A stretch of DNA of 64,000 nucleotides. Origin: DATNPX01 sp036702975. Its GTDB lineage: Bacteria; Cyanobacteriota; Vampirovibrionia; Obscuribacterales; Obscuribacteraceae. Of this stretch, positions 44,705 to 53,689 are shown one piece after another. The notes beneath the pieces were generated by a model that was not told where the DNA came from, made no database searches, and saw nothing but the letters and a program-made list of their open reading frames with translations. How positions within the stretch are numbered: the stretch's first letter is position 1; every line of letters begins with the position of its first letter. The DNA lies in assembly GCA_036702975.1 (NCBI GenBank), contig DATNPX010000034.1, forward strand, positions 372,001 to 436,000, written 5' to 3'. Both the position numbers and the translations under genes were made by a program.

Positions 44705-45382
44705 TTACATCTTCCGGAAAAGCGCGACCACGGTGCCTTGAATATTGAGGTCTTCTCTAGAATTGACAAAAATCGGCTGCATCTGGCTATTGGCTGGTTG
44801 CAGCCTGTACCCCTCTTTCTCCTTAAAGAAGCGCTTCAAGGTGGCATTACCATCCTCGAGTAAAGCAACCACAATCTCTCCATTACGTGGAGAAGGATTG
44901 GGCTTGATGATGACAAAGTCACCATCATAGATACCATCGTCAATCATAGATTCGCCTTTAACCTTAAGCGCAAAACAGCCGTCGCTGGCATAAGGTCCTT
45001 CCATCTCTAAGTACTCGTTATGCGATAGAGCGTCTATAGGTTGACCGGCGGCGATGGCACCAACCAATGGAAGACCGGTTGGTGGAGCGACATTCTCTTC
45101 AATGACCTCATCTTCTTCTGCAACAGGCTTAGTGCCCGAGATTGGACCAACAAGGCGAAGTGAACGGTTTAAGCCTGGCTCCCATTGGACGAATCCCTTT
45201 TTCTTGAGCGCGGCCACATGTTGATGCACTGTCATCCGATTTCTCAAGCCAAGCGCCTTCGCTAGTTCAGCCAAAGTTGGCGGATAGCCGCAATCTTCGG
45301 TCAATTTTATGATCTGCAGAACAACATCCCGCTGTCTAGCTGGCAGCTGATCTAGATCTATGGACTTTGCCGACTCCATCAT
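44705..45382 (-). CDS. lexA: LexA repressor
   Basis: The 225-residue SOS repressor has an N-terminal winged helix (about 10-75: LPARQRDVVLQIIKL, then RNRMTVHQHVAALKKKG as recognition helix) and a C-terminal S24 autoprotease. The self-cleavage site is Ala-Gly within GAIAAGQP. The catalytic serine is in KGESMIDDGI and the lysine in NATLKRFF. All needed residues are present, unlike some cyanobacterial LexA proteins that lost cleavage. It should be inactivated by RecA filaments after DNA damage. A candidate operator overlaps its promoter. RecA is not in the window. Confidence 0.95.
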   Translation of the reverse strand: MMESAKSIDLDQLPARQRDVVLQIIKLTEDCGYPPTLAELAKALGLRNRMTVHQHVAALKKKGFVQWEPGLNRSLRLVGPISGTKPVAEEDEVIEENVAPPTGLPLVGAIAAGQPIDALSHNEYLEMEGPYASDGCFALKVKGESMIDDGIYDGDFVIIKPNPSPRNGEIVVALLEDGNATLKRFFKEKEGYRLQPANSQMQPIFVNSREDLNIQGTVVALFRKM

Positions 45383-45400
45383 ACGATGCTCCAGGTTGAG

Positions 45401-45439
45401 TACATACGTAAGTATAGTATCGACAGATCGTCTTGTCTA
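45401..45439 (-). promoter_or_regulatory. lexA promoter with overlapping candidate LexA operator
   Basis: On the minus strand, TAGACA (45439-45434) and TATACT (45416-45411) are separated by exactly 17 bases. Overlapping the -10 box is the near-palindrome TACTTACGTATGTA (45414-45401), a TACnTACGTAnGTA arrangement suited to a dimeric repressor. The ribosome site GGAG and the ATG at 45382 follow. Confidence 0.7.
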
Positions 45440-45630
45440 GCCCTTTTTATTTTTCGTTTCTCTTCTCTTGTACGGATCTGATAAAAACTCCGCACTACCA
45501 GCGGTGCATCAGTTTTGCGGTGATTGTGCCGAGCGCAGGATGAACATTGACATTAAACAGGCGTGGGCACTGAAAAATCGTACCCGCAGAACGGAACAGA
45601 ACGCCACAGAATAGAGATAGAGGCAACAAT

Positions 45631-46614
45631 CTAGAGAATACGCTTGCCGAGTACCGACAAGATCAATTCGGTGCCCAGTTCGGCAGTTCTGTTACGGACG
45701 TCGAGCGCTGGATTCAGTTCGACGATATCTACAGAGGTCACGAGATCTGTTTCGGCTAAAAGCTCAAGAGCGAGATGACTCTCTCTATAATTGAGACCAC
45801 CACGAGAATCAGTGCTCACGCCAGGAGCAACGTCAGGATCAATTACATCAAGATCGAATGACACGTGCAGCCCACTTATATCGCCACCGATAGCACCAAG
45901 TGCACGATTCATAACTTCGGGCAATCCTAAGTGGTCGATATCTTTCATCGTGAAGGCGGCCACACCGCAGTCGTCGATCAGATCGCGCTCGGGCTCATCC
46001 AACGCCCGTATTCCTATTAAGGCCGTACGATTGCGGGGAACCTTCGGTTGATAATCATTGAGTTCGACCAAACGCGAATCGCCCCGACCAAGCGAGATTG
46101 CCAGGGGCATACCATGAACGTTTCCACTGGAGCTGGTGGCAGGAGTGTTGATGTCCCCATGAGCGTCGAACCAAACCAGGCCAAATTCTTTCTTGATCCG
46201 TTTAAAGTGCTTGGACACGCCAGCGATGCTGCCTATGGCCAGACTGTGGTCCCCGCCTATGGTGACCGGAATGTGACCATTGGCGAGAGCGTCGTCTACG
46301 GCATCTGATACGTCCTGACTTACTTTCAAAATTTCGGGGATGCACTTGGCAGTGGTCTGGTCACCCCAACAGACTGAGCGTGGAACGTCGATATCGATCT
46401 CTTCAGCAACGTTGAGTCCTAATTTTTCAATCTTCTCTGCCACTTCAGCCACTTTCATGGCTGCCGGTCCCATACTGACCCCGCGATGAGCGCCGCCAAG
46501 ATGCAGAGGCACGTAAATCAAAGAGACAGAGCGCAATTTCTTCTTAGACGCAGTCTTTTCGCGCGATACTTTAGGCACTGATTTGAACTCCCGTGTTCTA
46601 ACTATCGAATTCAC
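45631..46614 (-). CDS. arginase-family ureohydrolase, probably arginase
   Basis: This 327-residue enzyme of the ureohydrolase fold has all manganese-binding motifs: GGDHSLAIGS, LVWFDAHGDINTP and VSFDLDVIDPDVAPGVST. Arginase hydrolyses arginine to ornithine and urea. The N-terminal LGGAHRGVSMGPAAMKVA and SSSGNVHGMPLA, plus the order of motifs, favour arginase over agmatinase or formiminoglutamase, though substrate cannot be proven. About 25 residues precede the family core. No ornithine-using or urease genes are adjacent, so it may serve arginine catabolism or polyamine supply. Confidence 0.88.
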   Translation of the reverse strand: MNSIVRTREFKSVPKVSREKTASKKKLRSVSLIYVPLHLGGAHRGVSMGPAAMKVAEVAEKIEKLGLNVAEEIDIDVPRSVCWGDQTTAKCIPEILKVSQDVSDAVDDALANGHIPVTIGGDHSLAIGSIAGVSKHFKRIKKEFGLVWFDAHGDINTPATSSSGNVHGMPLAISLGRGDSRLVELNDYQPKVPRNRTALIGIRALDEPERDLIDDCGVAAFTMKDIDHLGLPEVMNRALGAIGGDISGLHVSFDLDVIDPDVAPGVSTDSRGGLNYRESHLALELLAETDLVTSVDIVELNPALDVRNRTAELGTELILSVLGKRIL

Positions 46615-46906
46615 GACCTATTCCTCAGATGTTGATAGGAGATGTTGTTAGGTTGATAAGCGGCAAACATTGCCAGTGCCACCGAAATTCGGTAACACAT
46701 TGTTCTTTTGCCGACGTCGACAAGTAATCATAAAGAACGCTAGTGTATAATCTTTCGATAGATTTGTCTTTGTTCGGCTTCGGTTCACCGCTCCAGCCAC
46801 CCTCATCGGTTGCTGAGCGCAAACAAAAAGTTGGCTGCCAGATTCTTGAACGTTTTTTGTACGGATTTAGCTGCAGCAGCCAGGAGAGATTAGGGAGGTT
46901 AGAGAA

Positions 46907-47269
46907 GTGTTCCGTCCGTTGGTGAAATTGTTTTTCTTGGCGAAAGCAACTTTCGAAGTTGCCCGCGAGCGAGTAGAAGACGCGGTCGATTCTTTGACCG
47001 CCAGAGCTGGCGAATACAGATCCTCGAGCAACGACCACCTGCACGAGGCCAAAGAGAAGGTAAGACAGGTCGTTGGCGAAATAGCGCAAAACATTTGGCA
47101 ACGCTCTGAAGTCTTGGAAAGCCAAACAAAGGAAAAAATTCGCCGCCAAGTAGCTGATTTTTCCTTGGGTGCCCTAGGCGACACAACTGAAATCAATGAA
47201 CTGCGGGCAGAAATCGCTACTTTACGAGCAGAAATCGCCGAACTTCGCTCCAGCAGAGTGAGCATTTAG
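46907..47269 (+). CDS. small coiled-coil protein
   Basis: The 120-residue frame begins at GTG (46907) with a GGGAGG ribosome site. It has a short hydrophobic N-terminus (MFRPLVKLFFLAKATF), then a long Glu/Arg/Lys-rich amphipathic helix. It ends in a heptad repeat, L-R-A-E-I-A-T-L-R-A-E-I-A-E-L-R. The shape is reminiscent of phasin or PHA-granule proteins and of small cytoskeletal helpers, but no family is certain. It precedes the UbiB-like kinase gene on the same strand by 93 bases. The 290-base gap to the divergent arginase gene shows no other feature. Confidence 0.68.
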   Translation: MFRPLVKLFFLAKATFEVARERVEDAVDSLTARAGEYRSSSNDHLHEAKEKVRQVVGEIAQNIWQRSEVLESQTKEKIRRQVADFSLGALGDTTEINELRAEIATLRAEIAELRSSRVSI

Positions 47270-47362
47270 TCTGGCCGCGATTGCCACGCCTGAATTCCGT
47301 CTGAAATAATGGCCCGTTAGCGAGTTCGGTGCGGACTGGAACGCTGATAGAGGCAGGTCATA

Positions 47363-50300
47363 GTGAGTAGCGATAGCCAATCGAAAGAAGAGCAGTCGCG
47401 CGATTTGCCGACAGAGCAGGACGTTGAGCCGGCTAACACCGATCAAAAAAAGCAAAGACTCGAACCGAAAAGCCTGGCCGAGGCAAGTACGACGGTCGTC
47501 GACGAAACAAGTGATGGTCTAGATACGGCGGCAGCGTCTCACATCGAAGAAGTTCCGGCGGCATCAGATAGCCACTCCTCTTCAAAACCGGGAGAGGCGA
47601 GCACTCCTGAACAGGCCGATCAGCTAGCTACAGCCGGCAGTGGCGAGGCGCCGTCGATTAGCGCCACCATCACCTCACAGGCACAATCTATTCATGATGC
47701 GGCTAGGCAAGCCGCAATTCTGGCTGATTCGGAAGAACTGAAGTCTAAACTCAAGCGACCAACGGACAAGGCTATTCAAGCTGCCGCATCGGTCATGCAA
47801 AACCTTGAAGCTGCACAAGAGAAGGATTTCGATGCCTGGTTAGACGAACTCGACGCAAAACTAGCTGCAGCCAGCGCCCTTCTAGACAAGGCGGCAGAAG
47901 AGAAGGAAGCGCTGCACAGAGTGGAAGCAGAGATTGCTGCCGCTCAACAGATGGCAGCTGAAAGAGTCGCCAAAGAAAGGCTCGAACATCTAGTAGCACA
48001 GGAAAAAACCGAGCCAAGCGAAAAGAGAGAAAGTAAAAGTCACAAGAGCAGACCAGTTGGAGAACACAAGGAGCGTCGCAAGTTACCGCGCGACACTCGT
48101 GAGACCTCTGGACCGAAAAAGCTCTTGCCGTCAGCACCAGACTCAGTGCCTGCGGCAGAAAAAAAACATCCTGCAGATAAATCAGGCAGCAGAGAAGAAC
48201 GCAACCAGGCGCAAAAAAGCCAGACGACTCGAGACGAGCGCGATAACTTAAAAAAAGAGACGAATCAAGAGAAGATACAATCCCCGTCCACCGAAAGTTC
48301 TAGCGAAAGTCCAGCCGGCAACACCGCTGGCGATACCGAACAAAAACCAGCTCAACGCATCAATAAAGCCACTCATTCGCCGCCGCAAGCAACGAAGCAT
48401 GAGCCTCAAGCCGTCACGCGCAGAAAAAATTCTTCCGTAACCGATTCGCTCCAAGAAGCGGCCAACACACCACCAACAGTGCCGACTTGCGTTCCCGTTT
48501 CCACAACAGGTGCACCAACATATGATCCGGAAATCGCTGACGAATATGTAAAATTGAGACGTCTCGCTCTCGACGATCGCTTCTGGAGCATGACAAAGTT
48601 GATGGCCTCATTCGCCAAAGAGAAAGCACGCAATAAGTGGCTCCCAGATAAAAAAGTTCCGGCATCAGTGCGCAAACGCGCTCTCGCAATTCGATTTCGC
48701 GAAGCGCTTGTGGAACTTGGTCCAACTTTTATCAAACTCGGTCAATTTCTATCGGTGAGACGTGATCTGCTCGAGGCAGAAGTGGCTGATGAACTGGCCA
48801 CGCTGCAAGACAAAGTGCCACCATTTTCGGCCGACCAAGCGATAAAAACGATCGCACAAGAGCTTGGGCAAGAGCCAGACAAACTGTTTTTGGAGTTCGA
48901 CAATACACCGATCGCCTCGGCTAGTATTGGACAGGTGCACCGTGCGCGGTTGCACGACGGTCGCGAAGTTGTGGTCAAGGTTCAGCGTCCCGATCTTGCT
49001 TCCAAATTTTACCAAGACCTTGGCTACATGAGAGCCTTGATTCGTTGGGGTCGCCGTCTTAAACCCGATGGAGACTGGGATGGTTGGTTGGCTTTATCGG
49101 ACGAGTTCGGACGTTCTTTGTTTTCCGAAATTGATTATTTGCAGGAAGGCAAAAATGCCGACCGCATGCGCATAAATTTGCGCGATTCAGGCTTCATTCG
49201 CATCCCGCGAGTGATCTGGAAATACACCGGACGGCATGTCCTGGCTTTTGAATATTGTCCTGGTATCAAAATCGATCGTATTTCTGAATTGAAAGAACGA
49301 GGTTTCGATCTGATCGAGATCGGCAATCAGCTAGTCTACGCCTATCTCGAGCAAGTTCTTATTCACGGTTACTTTCATGCCGATCCTCATGCCGGCAATC
49401 TAGCAATTGACGACGAGGGTCGCATCATCATGTACGACTTCGGCATGGTGGGCGAAATAAGCGAAGCACAGCGATTGGCAATTGCGGGTTGTGTTACGTC
49501 GGTAATCGACAAACAAGGCGAAGACGTCGCGCAATATCTTGTCGAGCTTGGCGTCTTGAAAGCAGAAGCGAACAAAGCGCCCGTGGTGCGAACCTTGACT
49601 CCATTTATCGATTATTACTCCGGTCGTTCAGTGAAAGATCTCGATTTTTCGCATCTGGAAAGAGACATCGATCAGATTGCACTTGAACGGGCGTTGAAAC
49701 TACCAGCCAATCTCGCCTATCTCTTGCGTGCTGGCAGTTCTGTTGAAGGAATCGCGAGAACATTGCAACCCGAATTCAGCTTCGTGGAAGCAGCGAAACC
49801 ATTCATACAAAGGTGGTTACTAAGCAGGCCAAGCGCCTTCGGGGCCCTGTTAAAAATATTTTTGAAATACAGTGCCGAGGCATACAGAACCAGTGCAGAA
49901 CGCCTCACAAGCGGCTCTGGTTTGTTCGGATTTGGCAAGCGCAAAGAGAAAAGCGGTCAAGAGATACCACGAGCTCAACCAACTCGCAGTACAGCCCAAG
50001 AAGCCGCAAACAAAGGAATTAGTGCCCGTCCGAGCAGCAGTGAAAAAACGCCGCCGCGTGTGACATCATTACCGGCGCAGCCAACAGCGACCTCGGTTAC
50101 GCCGCTATCCCTGCCAGATGCCGAACCCGAAGACGTCCCAGCCACAACCATCGACAGCGCCACGCAAGCCCTTGAGAGAGACTGTCAAAATCAGCAACGA
50201 CAAATTTACTTACTGGAAACAAGACTTGGAAAAAGCGTTAGACTACAGATGATTGTAGGCTGGTCTGCGGCGGGAGCTCTTGTATTCTCCTCTCTTTTTT

Positions 50301-50437
50301 TAATTGCGAGTTTTCTTGCAGATTATCGGTCTTACGCTCACCTTTTTCTGATTGGAAATGGTGTAATGGGGGCAATAATATTGTGGCATTTGGTAGAAGC
50401 CGCTTTACTTGGAAACGAGATCCAGGGAAAACGGTAA
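47363..50437 (+). CDS. UbiB/ABC1 atypical kinase with long disordered N-terminus
   Basis: This 1024-residue protein starts at GTG with AGGCAGG upstream. Residues 1-370 are charged and disordered (Lys/Glu/Ser/Ala-rich), which is not usual for the family. The ABC1/ADCK core spans about 375-850, with F-I-K-L-G-Q-F-L (KxGQ), the Ala-rich loop ASASIGQVHRA, VVVKVQRP, HADPHAGN and YDFGMVG. A second disordered stretch (about 850-940) leads to two membrane helices at the C-terminus (about 965-1015). ABC1 proteins support quinone/isoprenoid lipid biology through ATPase activity. It is followed 25 bases later by a PP2C phosphatase. Confidence 0.9.
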   Translation: MSSDSQSKEEQSRDLPTEQDVEPANTDQKKQRLEPKSLAEASTTVVDETSDGLDTAAASHIEEVPAASDSHSSSKPGEASTPEQADQLATAGSGEAPSISATITSQAQSIHDAARQAAILADSEELKSKLKRPTDKAIQAAASVMQNLEAAQEKDFDAWLDELDAKLAAASALLDKAAEEKEALHRVEAEIAAAQQMAAERVAKERLEHLVAQEKTEPSEKRESKSHKSRPVGEHKERRKLPRDTRETSGPKKLLPSAPDSVPAAEKKHPADKSGSREERNQAQKSQTTRDERDNLKKETNQEKIQSPSTESSSESPAGNTAGDTEQKPAQRINKATHSPPQATKHEPQAVTRRKNSSVTDSLQEAANTPPTVPTCVPVSTTGAPTYDPEIADEYVKLRRLALDDRFWSMTKLMASFAKEKARNKWLPDKKVPASVRKRALAIRFREALVELGPTFIKLGQFLSVRRDLLEAEVADELATLQDKVPPFSADQAIKTIAQELGQEPDKLFLEFDNTPIASASIGQVHRARLHDGREVVVKVQRPDLASKFYQDLGYMRALIRWGRRLKPDGDWDGWLALSDEFGRSLFSEIDYLQEGKNADRMRINLRDSGFIRIPRVIWKYTGRHVLAFEYCPGIKIDRISELKERGFDLIEIGNQLVYAYLEQVLIHGYFHADPHAGNLAIDDEGRIIMYDFGMVGEISEAQRLAIAGCVTSVIDKQGEDVAQYLVELGVLKAEANKAPVVRTLTPFIDYYSGRSVKDLDFSHLERDIDQIALERALKLPANLAYLLRAGSSVEGIARTLQPEFSFVEAAKPFIQRWLLSRPSAFGALLKIFLKYSAEAYRTSAERLTSGSGLFGFGKRKEKSGQEIPRAQPTRSTAQEAANKGISARPSSSEKTPPRVTSLPAQPTATSVTPLSLPDAEPEDVPATTIDSATQALERDCQNQQRQIYLLETRLGKSVRLQMIVGWSAAGALVFSSLFLIASFLADYRSYAHLFLIGNGVMGAIILWHLVEAALLGNEIQGKR

Positions 50438-50462
50438 TTCATGGGGGCAACGGAGATAAACA

Positions 50463-51230
50463 ATGCTGAAATGGCGTGCGGCTGCACGAACTGATGCGGG
50501 TTGCCAGCGTCAGCGCAACGAAGACAATTACTACGTAAGCCCGGATGAGCGGGTTTTCGCGGTTGCAGACGGAATGGGCGGCGCAGTTGGTGGCGCCAAA
50601 GCAAGCAAGTTAGCTGTAGAAGCGATCGAAAAGCGTTGGAAAGATGCTCCACCGCCTGCAACTGACAAAGATGCTATTCAAGATTGGCTTATTGAAACCG
50701 TTACACAAGCCAATCAATCGGTCTGGCAGCAGGCGGAAGAAGATTCGACCGTTCGAGGGATGGGGACAACAGTGGTTGTCGGCGTTCAATCCGCCGACGA
50801 AGCGCATCTCCAAATTGCCCACGTGGGGGATTCCAGAGCTTACTTGCTGAGAGACGGAAAGCCGACACTGTTGACCAACGATCACTCGGTGGTGCAAGAG
50901 ATGGTCAGGGCCGGTCGCTTGACAGAAGAGCAAGCCAGAATCAATCCTTACAAGAATTTAATCACTCGTTGCCTGGGGCACGAAGAGAAAGTCGAAATCG
51001 ATTCGACCCCGGTAGAAGTAAAGCGCGGCGATTGGATAGTGCTCTGTTCGGACGGTCTGCCAACCGTGCTGAGAGATGAACAGATCTGCGATGTCGTCGG
51101 TAAGAAGCACGAGCCGGAAGTTGTTTGCGAAGAGCTCGTCAAACAAACTCTCGATGGTGGCGCACCGGATAACGTGACTGTCGTAGTCATTCAATACCTC
51201 GAAGAGGATTCCGGTAACGGAGTTAAATAA
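50463..51230 (+). CDS. PP2C-family Ser/Thr protein phosphatase
   Basis: This 255-residue PPM/PP2C phosphatase has the metal-binding and catalytic motifs in order: RNEDNYYV, FAVADGMGGAVGG, QIAHVGDSRAYLLRDG, SDGLPTVL and GGAPDNVTVVVI. It belongs to the small soluble bacterial form (Stp/PppA/PrpC) that reverses Hanks-kinase phosphorylation. The next two genes encode a phosphothreonine-binding FHA protein and a Ser/Thr kinase, and the gap to the FHA gene is two bases. It is therefore almost certainly the phosphatase of this local signalling module. Confidence 0.95.
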   Translation: MLKWRAAARTDAGCQRQRNEDNYYVSPDERVFAVADGMGGAVGGAKASKLAVEAIEKRWKDAPPPATDKDAIQDWLIETVTQANQSVWQQAEEDSTVRGMGTTVVVGVQSADEAHLQIAHVGDSRAYLLRDGKPTLLTNDHSVVQEMVRAGRLTEEQARINPYKNLITRCLGHEEKVEIDSTPVEVKRGDWIVLCSDGLPTVLRDEQICDVVGKKHEPEVVCEELVKQTLDGGAPDNVTVVVIQYLEEDSGNGVK

Positions 51231-51232
51231 CG

Positions 51233-51700
51233 ATGTCCATGAGTGGGACGGAATGCTCACGGTGCGGTGGGCAGCTAAATCAAGATGGCAGGTGTTCGGT
51301 CTGCGGCGTGACACGGGAGATGAGCTCCAGTGTGCAGCAAGCGACACGCACCTTTCCTGAGCGCTCACCTGATGTGATATCGATGCCGTTGCGAAAGGAC
51401 TCGAAAACTTCAAGACCGGCATTTCTCTTCAATAAGGCGACCAACGAAAGCTTCCCTCTAACTCAGTCGGTAAGCAAAATTGGACGTGACCAAACGAACA
51501 GCATTTCATTGGCGAGCGACCACTATATATCCAGGCACCATGCTTGGGTGCTCCAGATGCAAGGGGGCTATTGGGTGGAAGACCTTGGTAGCACCAACGG
51601 CACTCTCCTCAATGGCGAAGTTCTGAACGAGCGCAAACAGATATTTCCAGGTGACAGACTGACCTTCGGCAAGACAGAACTAGTCTTTGTTGTGGAATAG
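51233..51700 (+). CDS. zinc-ribbon and FHA-domain protein
   Basis: This 155-residue protein begins with a zinc ribbon: CSRCGG and CSVCG (residues 8-25), four cysteines in two pairs. The FHA domain occupies about 75-155, with the phosphothreonine-binding residues in SKIGRDQTNSI, ISRHHAWV and STNGTLLNG. FHA domains read phosphothreonine marks made by Hanks kinases; here the kinase gene starts 22 bases downstream. The protein probably serves as an adaptor or substrate within this kinase/phosphatase set. Many kinases of this lineage carry the same kind of N-terminal zinc ribbon, including the one at 21382. Confidence 0.92.
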   Translation: MSMSGTECSRCGGQLNQDGRCSVCGVTREMSSSVQQATRTFPERSPDVISMPLRKDSKTSRPAFLFNKATNESFPLTQSVSKIGRDQTNSISLASDHYISRHHAWVLQMQGGYWVEDLGSTNGTLLNGEVLNERKQIFPGDRLTFGKTELVFVVE

Positions 51701-51721
51701 AATCTAGATTTTGGAATCACC

Positions 51722-53689
51722 ATGACCAAGGACTTCGGTCAGTACAAAATCCTCTCCGAAATTGGTCGGGGAGGAATGGGCATTGTTTATCAGGCAGTCG
51801 ATGCCAAAAACGATCGCACTGTTGCAATCAAGCAACTGGTTCTCGAAAACATCGATAAGGGCAAAGAGCAAGAGTTCCGTGACCGTTTCAGACGCGAAGC
51901 GGCCACCGCTCAACGACTAGAGCATCCAAATATCGTCATCGTCTACGACGTGTGTATGGAGACCGACAACTACTTCTATGTGATGGAGTATCTCGAGGGA
52001 CGCAGCTTACGTCGAGATCTTGAAGAGCGGAAAAGACGGTACGGGGTAAAAGAGTTCTGGCCTATTCTTTCGCAAGTCATTGATGGACTATCATTTGCGC
52101 ATAGCCAAAATGTGGTTCACCGTGACGTGAAGCCGGACAACATCTTTCTCCTGGCAGATGGCACCGTAAAAATAACGGACTTCGGAATCGCACGGGTAGC
52201 CGATTTCGAAGAGACGCATCTTACCAAAACGGGCGTTATGATGGGTACTCTGGCCTATGTATCGCCCGAACAATTACAAGACGCAAAAAATGTAGACCAT
52301 CGCGCCGATATATTTTCGCTTGGTGTCGTCACTTATGAAGCTTTGTCCGGTCAGACGCCTTTTACAGGCGATGGAGTCGCACAAACCATCGTGAAAATCG
52401 TCTCGCAAGAAGAGAGACCGCTGCACATTATCAACCCATTTATAAATGTCGAGACATCATCTGTAGTATCAAAAGCGCTGCGAAAGAAAGCGCGAGACCG
52501 TTATCGGTCTGTGATGGATTTTGCCAGAGAATATGAAGAGAGCATTAGCGCAGAAGATGACATGGCACCAAGACCGCACATTATAGGCTCAGTCGACCGA
52601 ACAGACGCGGAAGGGGCAGTCATCGACAAAAGCCTTTTGCAAACGCAAGCGTCAATGGAGATTTCCGCCAACAAAACTCCACAGGAACCGATATCCTCAC
52701 CGTCTCAACTTAATGCAACCACCCCCGGCGAATCCTTCTACAGCAATCGCCCGCTAAGCGAACATATCTCCGGCACCCGGTCACTGGGGCAGGAAGCGAA
52801 GATATCGCATCCGGAGGAGACAACGAAAAAGCGTCTTTCAAAGCCGTTGCATGTCTTCGACAAACAAGGCAAATCAAACAGCAAACTAATCGAGCCCACT
52901 GCAATCTGTTATCGTTCAGGAAAAGTCATCGTTGCAGACGCCGGCAGTCGCAGTGTTCACGTCTTCAGTTTTGAAGGTCGCTGGCTAAACGACCTGGTGA
53001 TGAAGCCGGAGATCGACAGTATGACTGGTGGCGGGCGAGTCACCAAACCAAGTGGCATCGCCATGGACAGCAAAGGCCGAATTTATATCTGCGACAGCAG
53101 CGATCCATTCGTTAGAATCTACGATAGCCGCGGGCAATTCGTGCGCGATCTCTGCAACATTCAAGCTAAAGATGGAGGACTGCAAGGAATTGCCGTCGAC
53201 TCGACAGATCTGCTTTATGTTGCTGACGCATATAACAGATGCGTGCAGGTCTTCCAGGCTGAAATGGGTCTGTGGATGCGAAACATAACCACGCTGGATG
53301 ACGGAGGATTTCAGCTGCCGTCAGGACTGGCGACAGACCGGCTGAATCAAATATATTGCACCGATTATGGTGCCTGCCGGATATACATCTTTTCCAAGAG
53401 CGGAACAATGGTGCGTGCTTTTGGCAAGAGAGGGGCACTGGCGGGTGAATTCAACGTTCCCCGCAGCGTTGCAGTGGATAAGAACGACAAGATCTACGTA
53501 TTGGATTCTCTGAATCATCGCGTGCAAGTATTCAGTCCCCGCGGCGAATACATAACGGAGATAGGTGAACGCGGATCGCAACCTGGCCAGTTCTTGGGAC
53601 CGTCTGACCTGAGCGTGGATCCAGCCAACGAACTCTTGTACGTAGCAGACAAAGGCAACCACCGCATTCAGGTATTCGAACTTGTCTAA
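51722..53689 (+). CDS. soluble Ser/Thr kinase with C-terminal NHL beta-propeller
   Basis: This 655-residue protein has a Hanks-type kinase domain (about 5-275): IGRGGMGIVYQA, VAIKQL, HRDVKPDN, DFGIARV and GTLAYVSPEQL. A disordered linker (about 285-375) follows, then five to six NHL repeats (about 385-655; for example ITEIGERGSQPGQFLGPSDL and LLYVADKGNHRIQVFE). This order matches mycobacterial PknD, but no membrane helix separates the two parts here, so the propeller should be cytoplasmic. The activation segment has threonines (THLTKTG) available for autophosphorylation. The start overlaps no other gene, and the stop overlaps maf by 8 bases. Confidence 0.94.
   Translation: MTKDFGQYKILSEIGRGGMGIVYQAVDAKNDRTVAIKQLVLENIDKGKEQEFRDRFRREAATAQRLEHPNIVIVYDVCMETDNYFYVMEYLEGRSLRRDLEERKRRYGVKEFWPILSQVIDGLSFAHSQNVVHRDVKPDNIFLLADGTVKITDFGIARVADFEETHLTKTGVMMGTLAYVSPEQLQDAKNVDHRADIFSLGVVTYEALSGQTPFTGDGVAQTIVKIVSQEERPLHIINPFINVETSSVVSKALRKKARDRYRSVMDFAREYEESISAEDDMAPRPHIIGSVDRTDAEGAVIDKSLLQTQASMEISANKTPQEPISSPSQLNATTPGESFYSNRPLSEHISGTRSLGQEAKISHPEETTKKRLSKPLHVFDKQGKSNSKLIEPTAICYRSGKVIVADAGSRSVHVFSFEGRWLNDLVMKPEIDSMTGGGRVTKPSGIAMDSKGRIYICDSSDPFVRIYDSRGQFVRDLCNIQAKDGGLQGIAVDSTDLLYVADAYNRCVQVFQAEMGLWMRNITTLDDGGFQLPSGLATDRLNQIYCTDYGACRIYIFSKSGTMVRAFGKRGALAGEFNVPRSVAVDKNDKIYVLDSLNHRVQVFSPRGEYITEIGERGSQPGQFLGPSDLSVDPANELLYVADKGNHRIQVFELV

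Noticed and set aside
46625..47149. 174-codon minus-strand frame opposite the small coiled-coil gene
   Set aside because: It covers the intergenic region and the antisense of a frame with a strong ribosome site, and the product has no coherent pattern.
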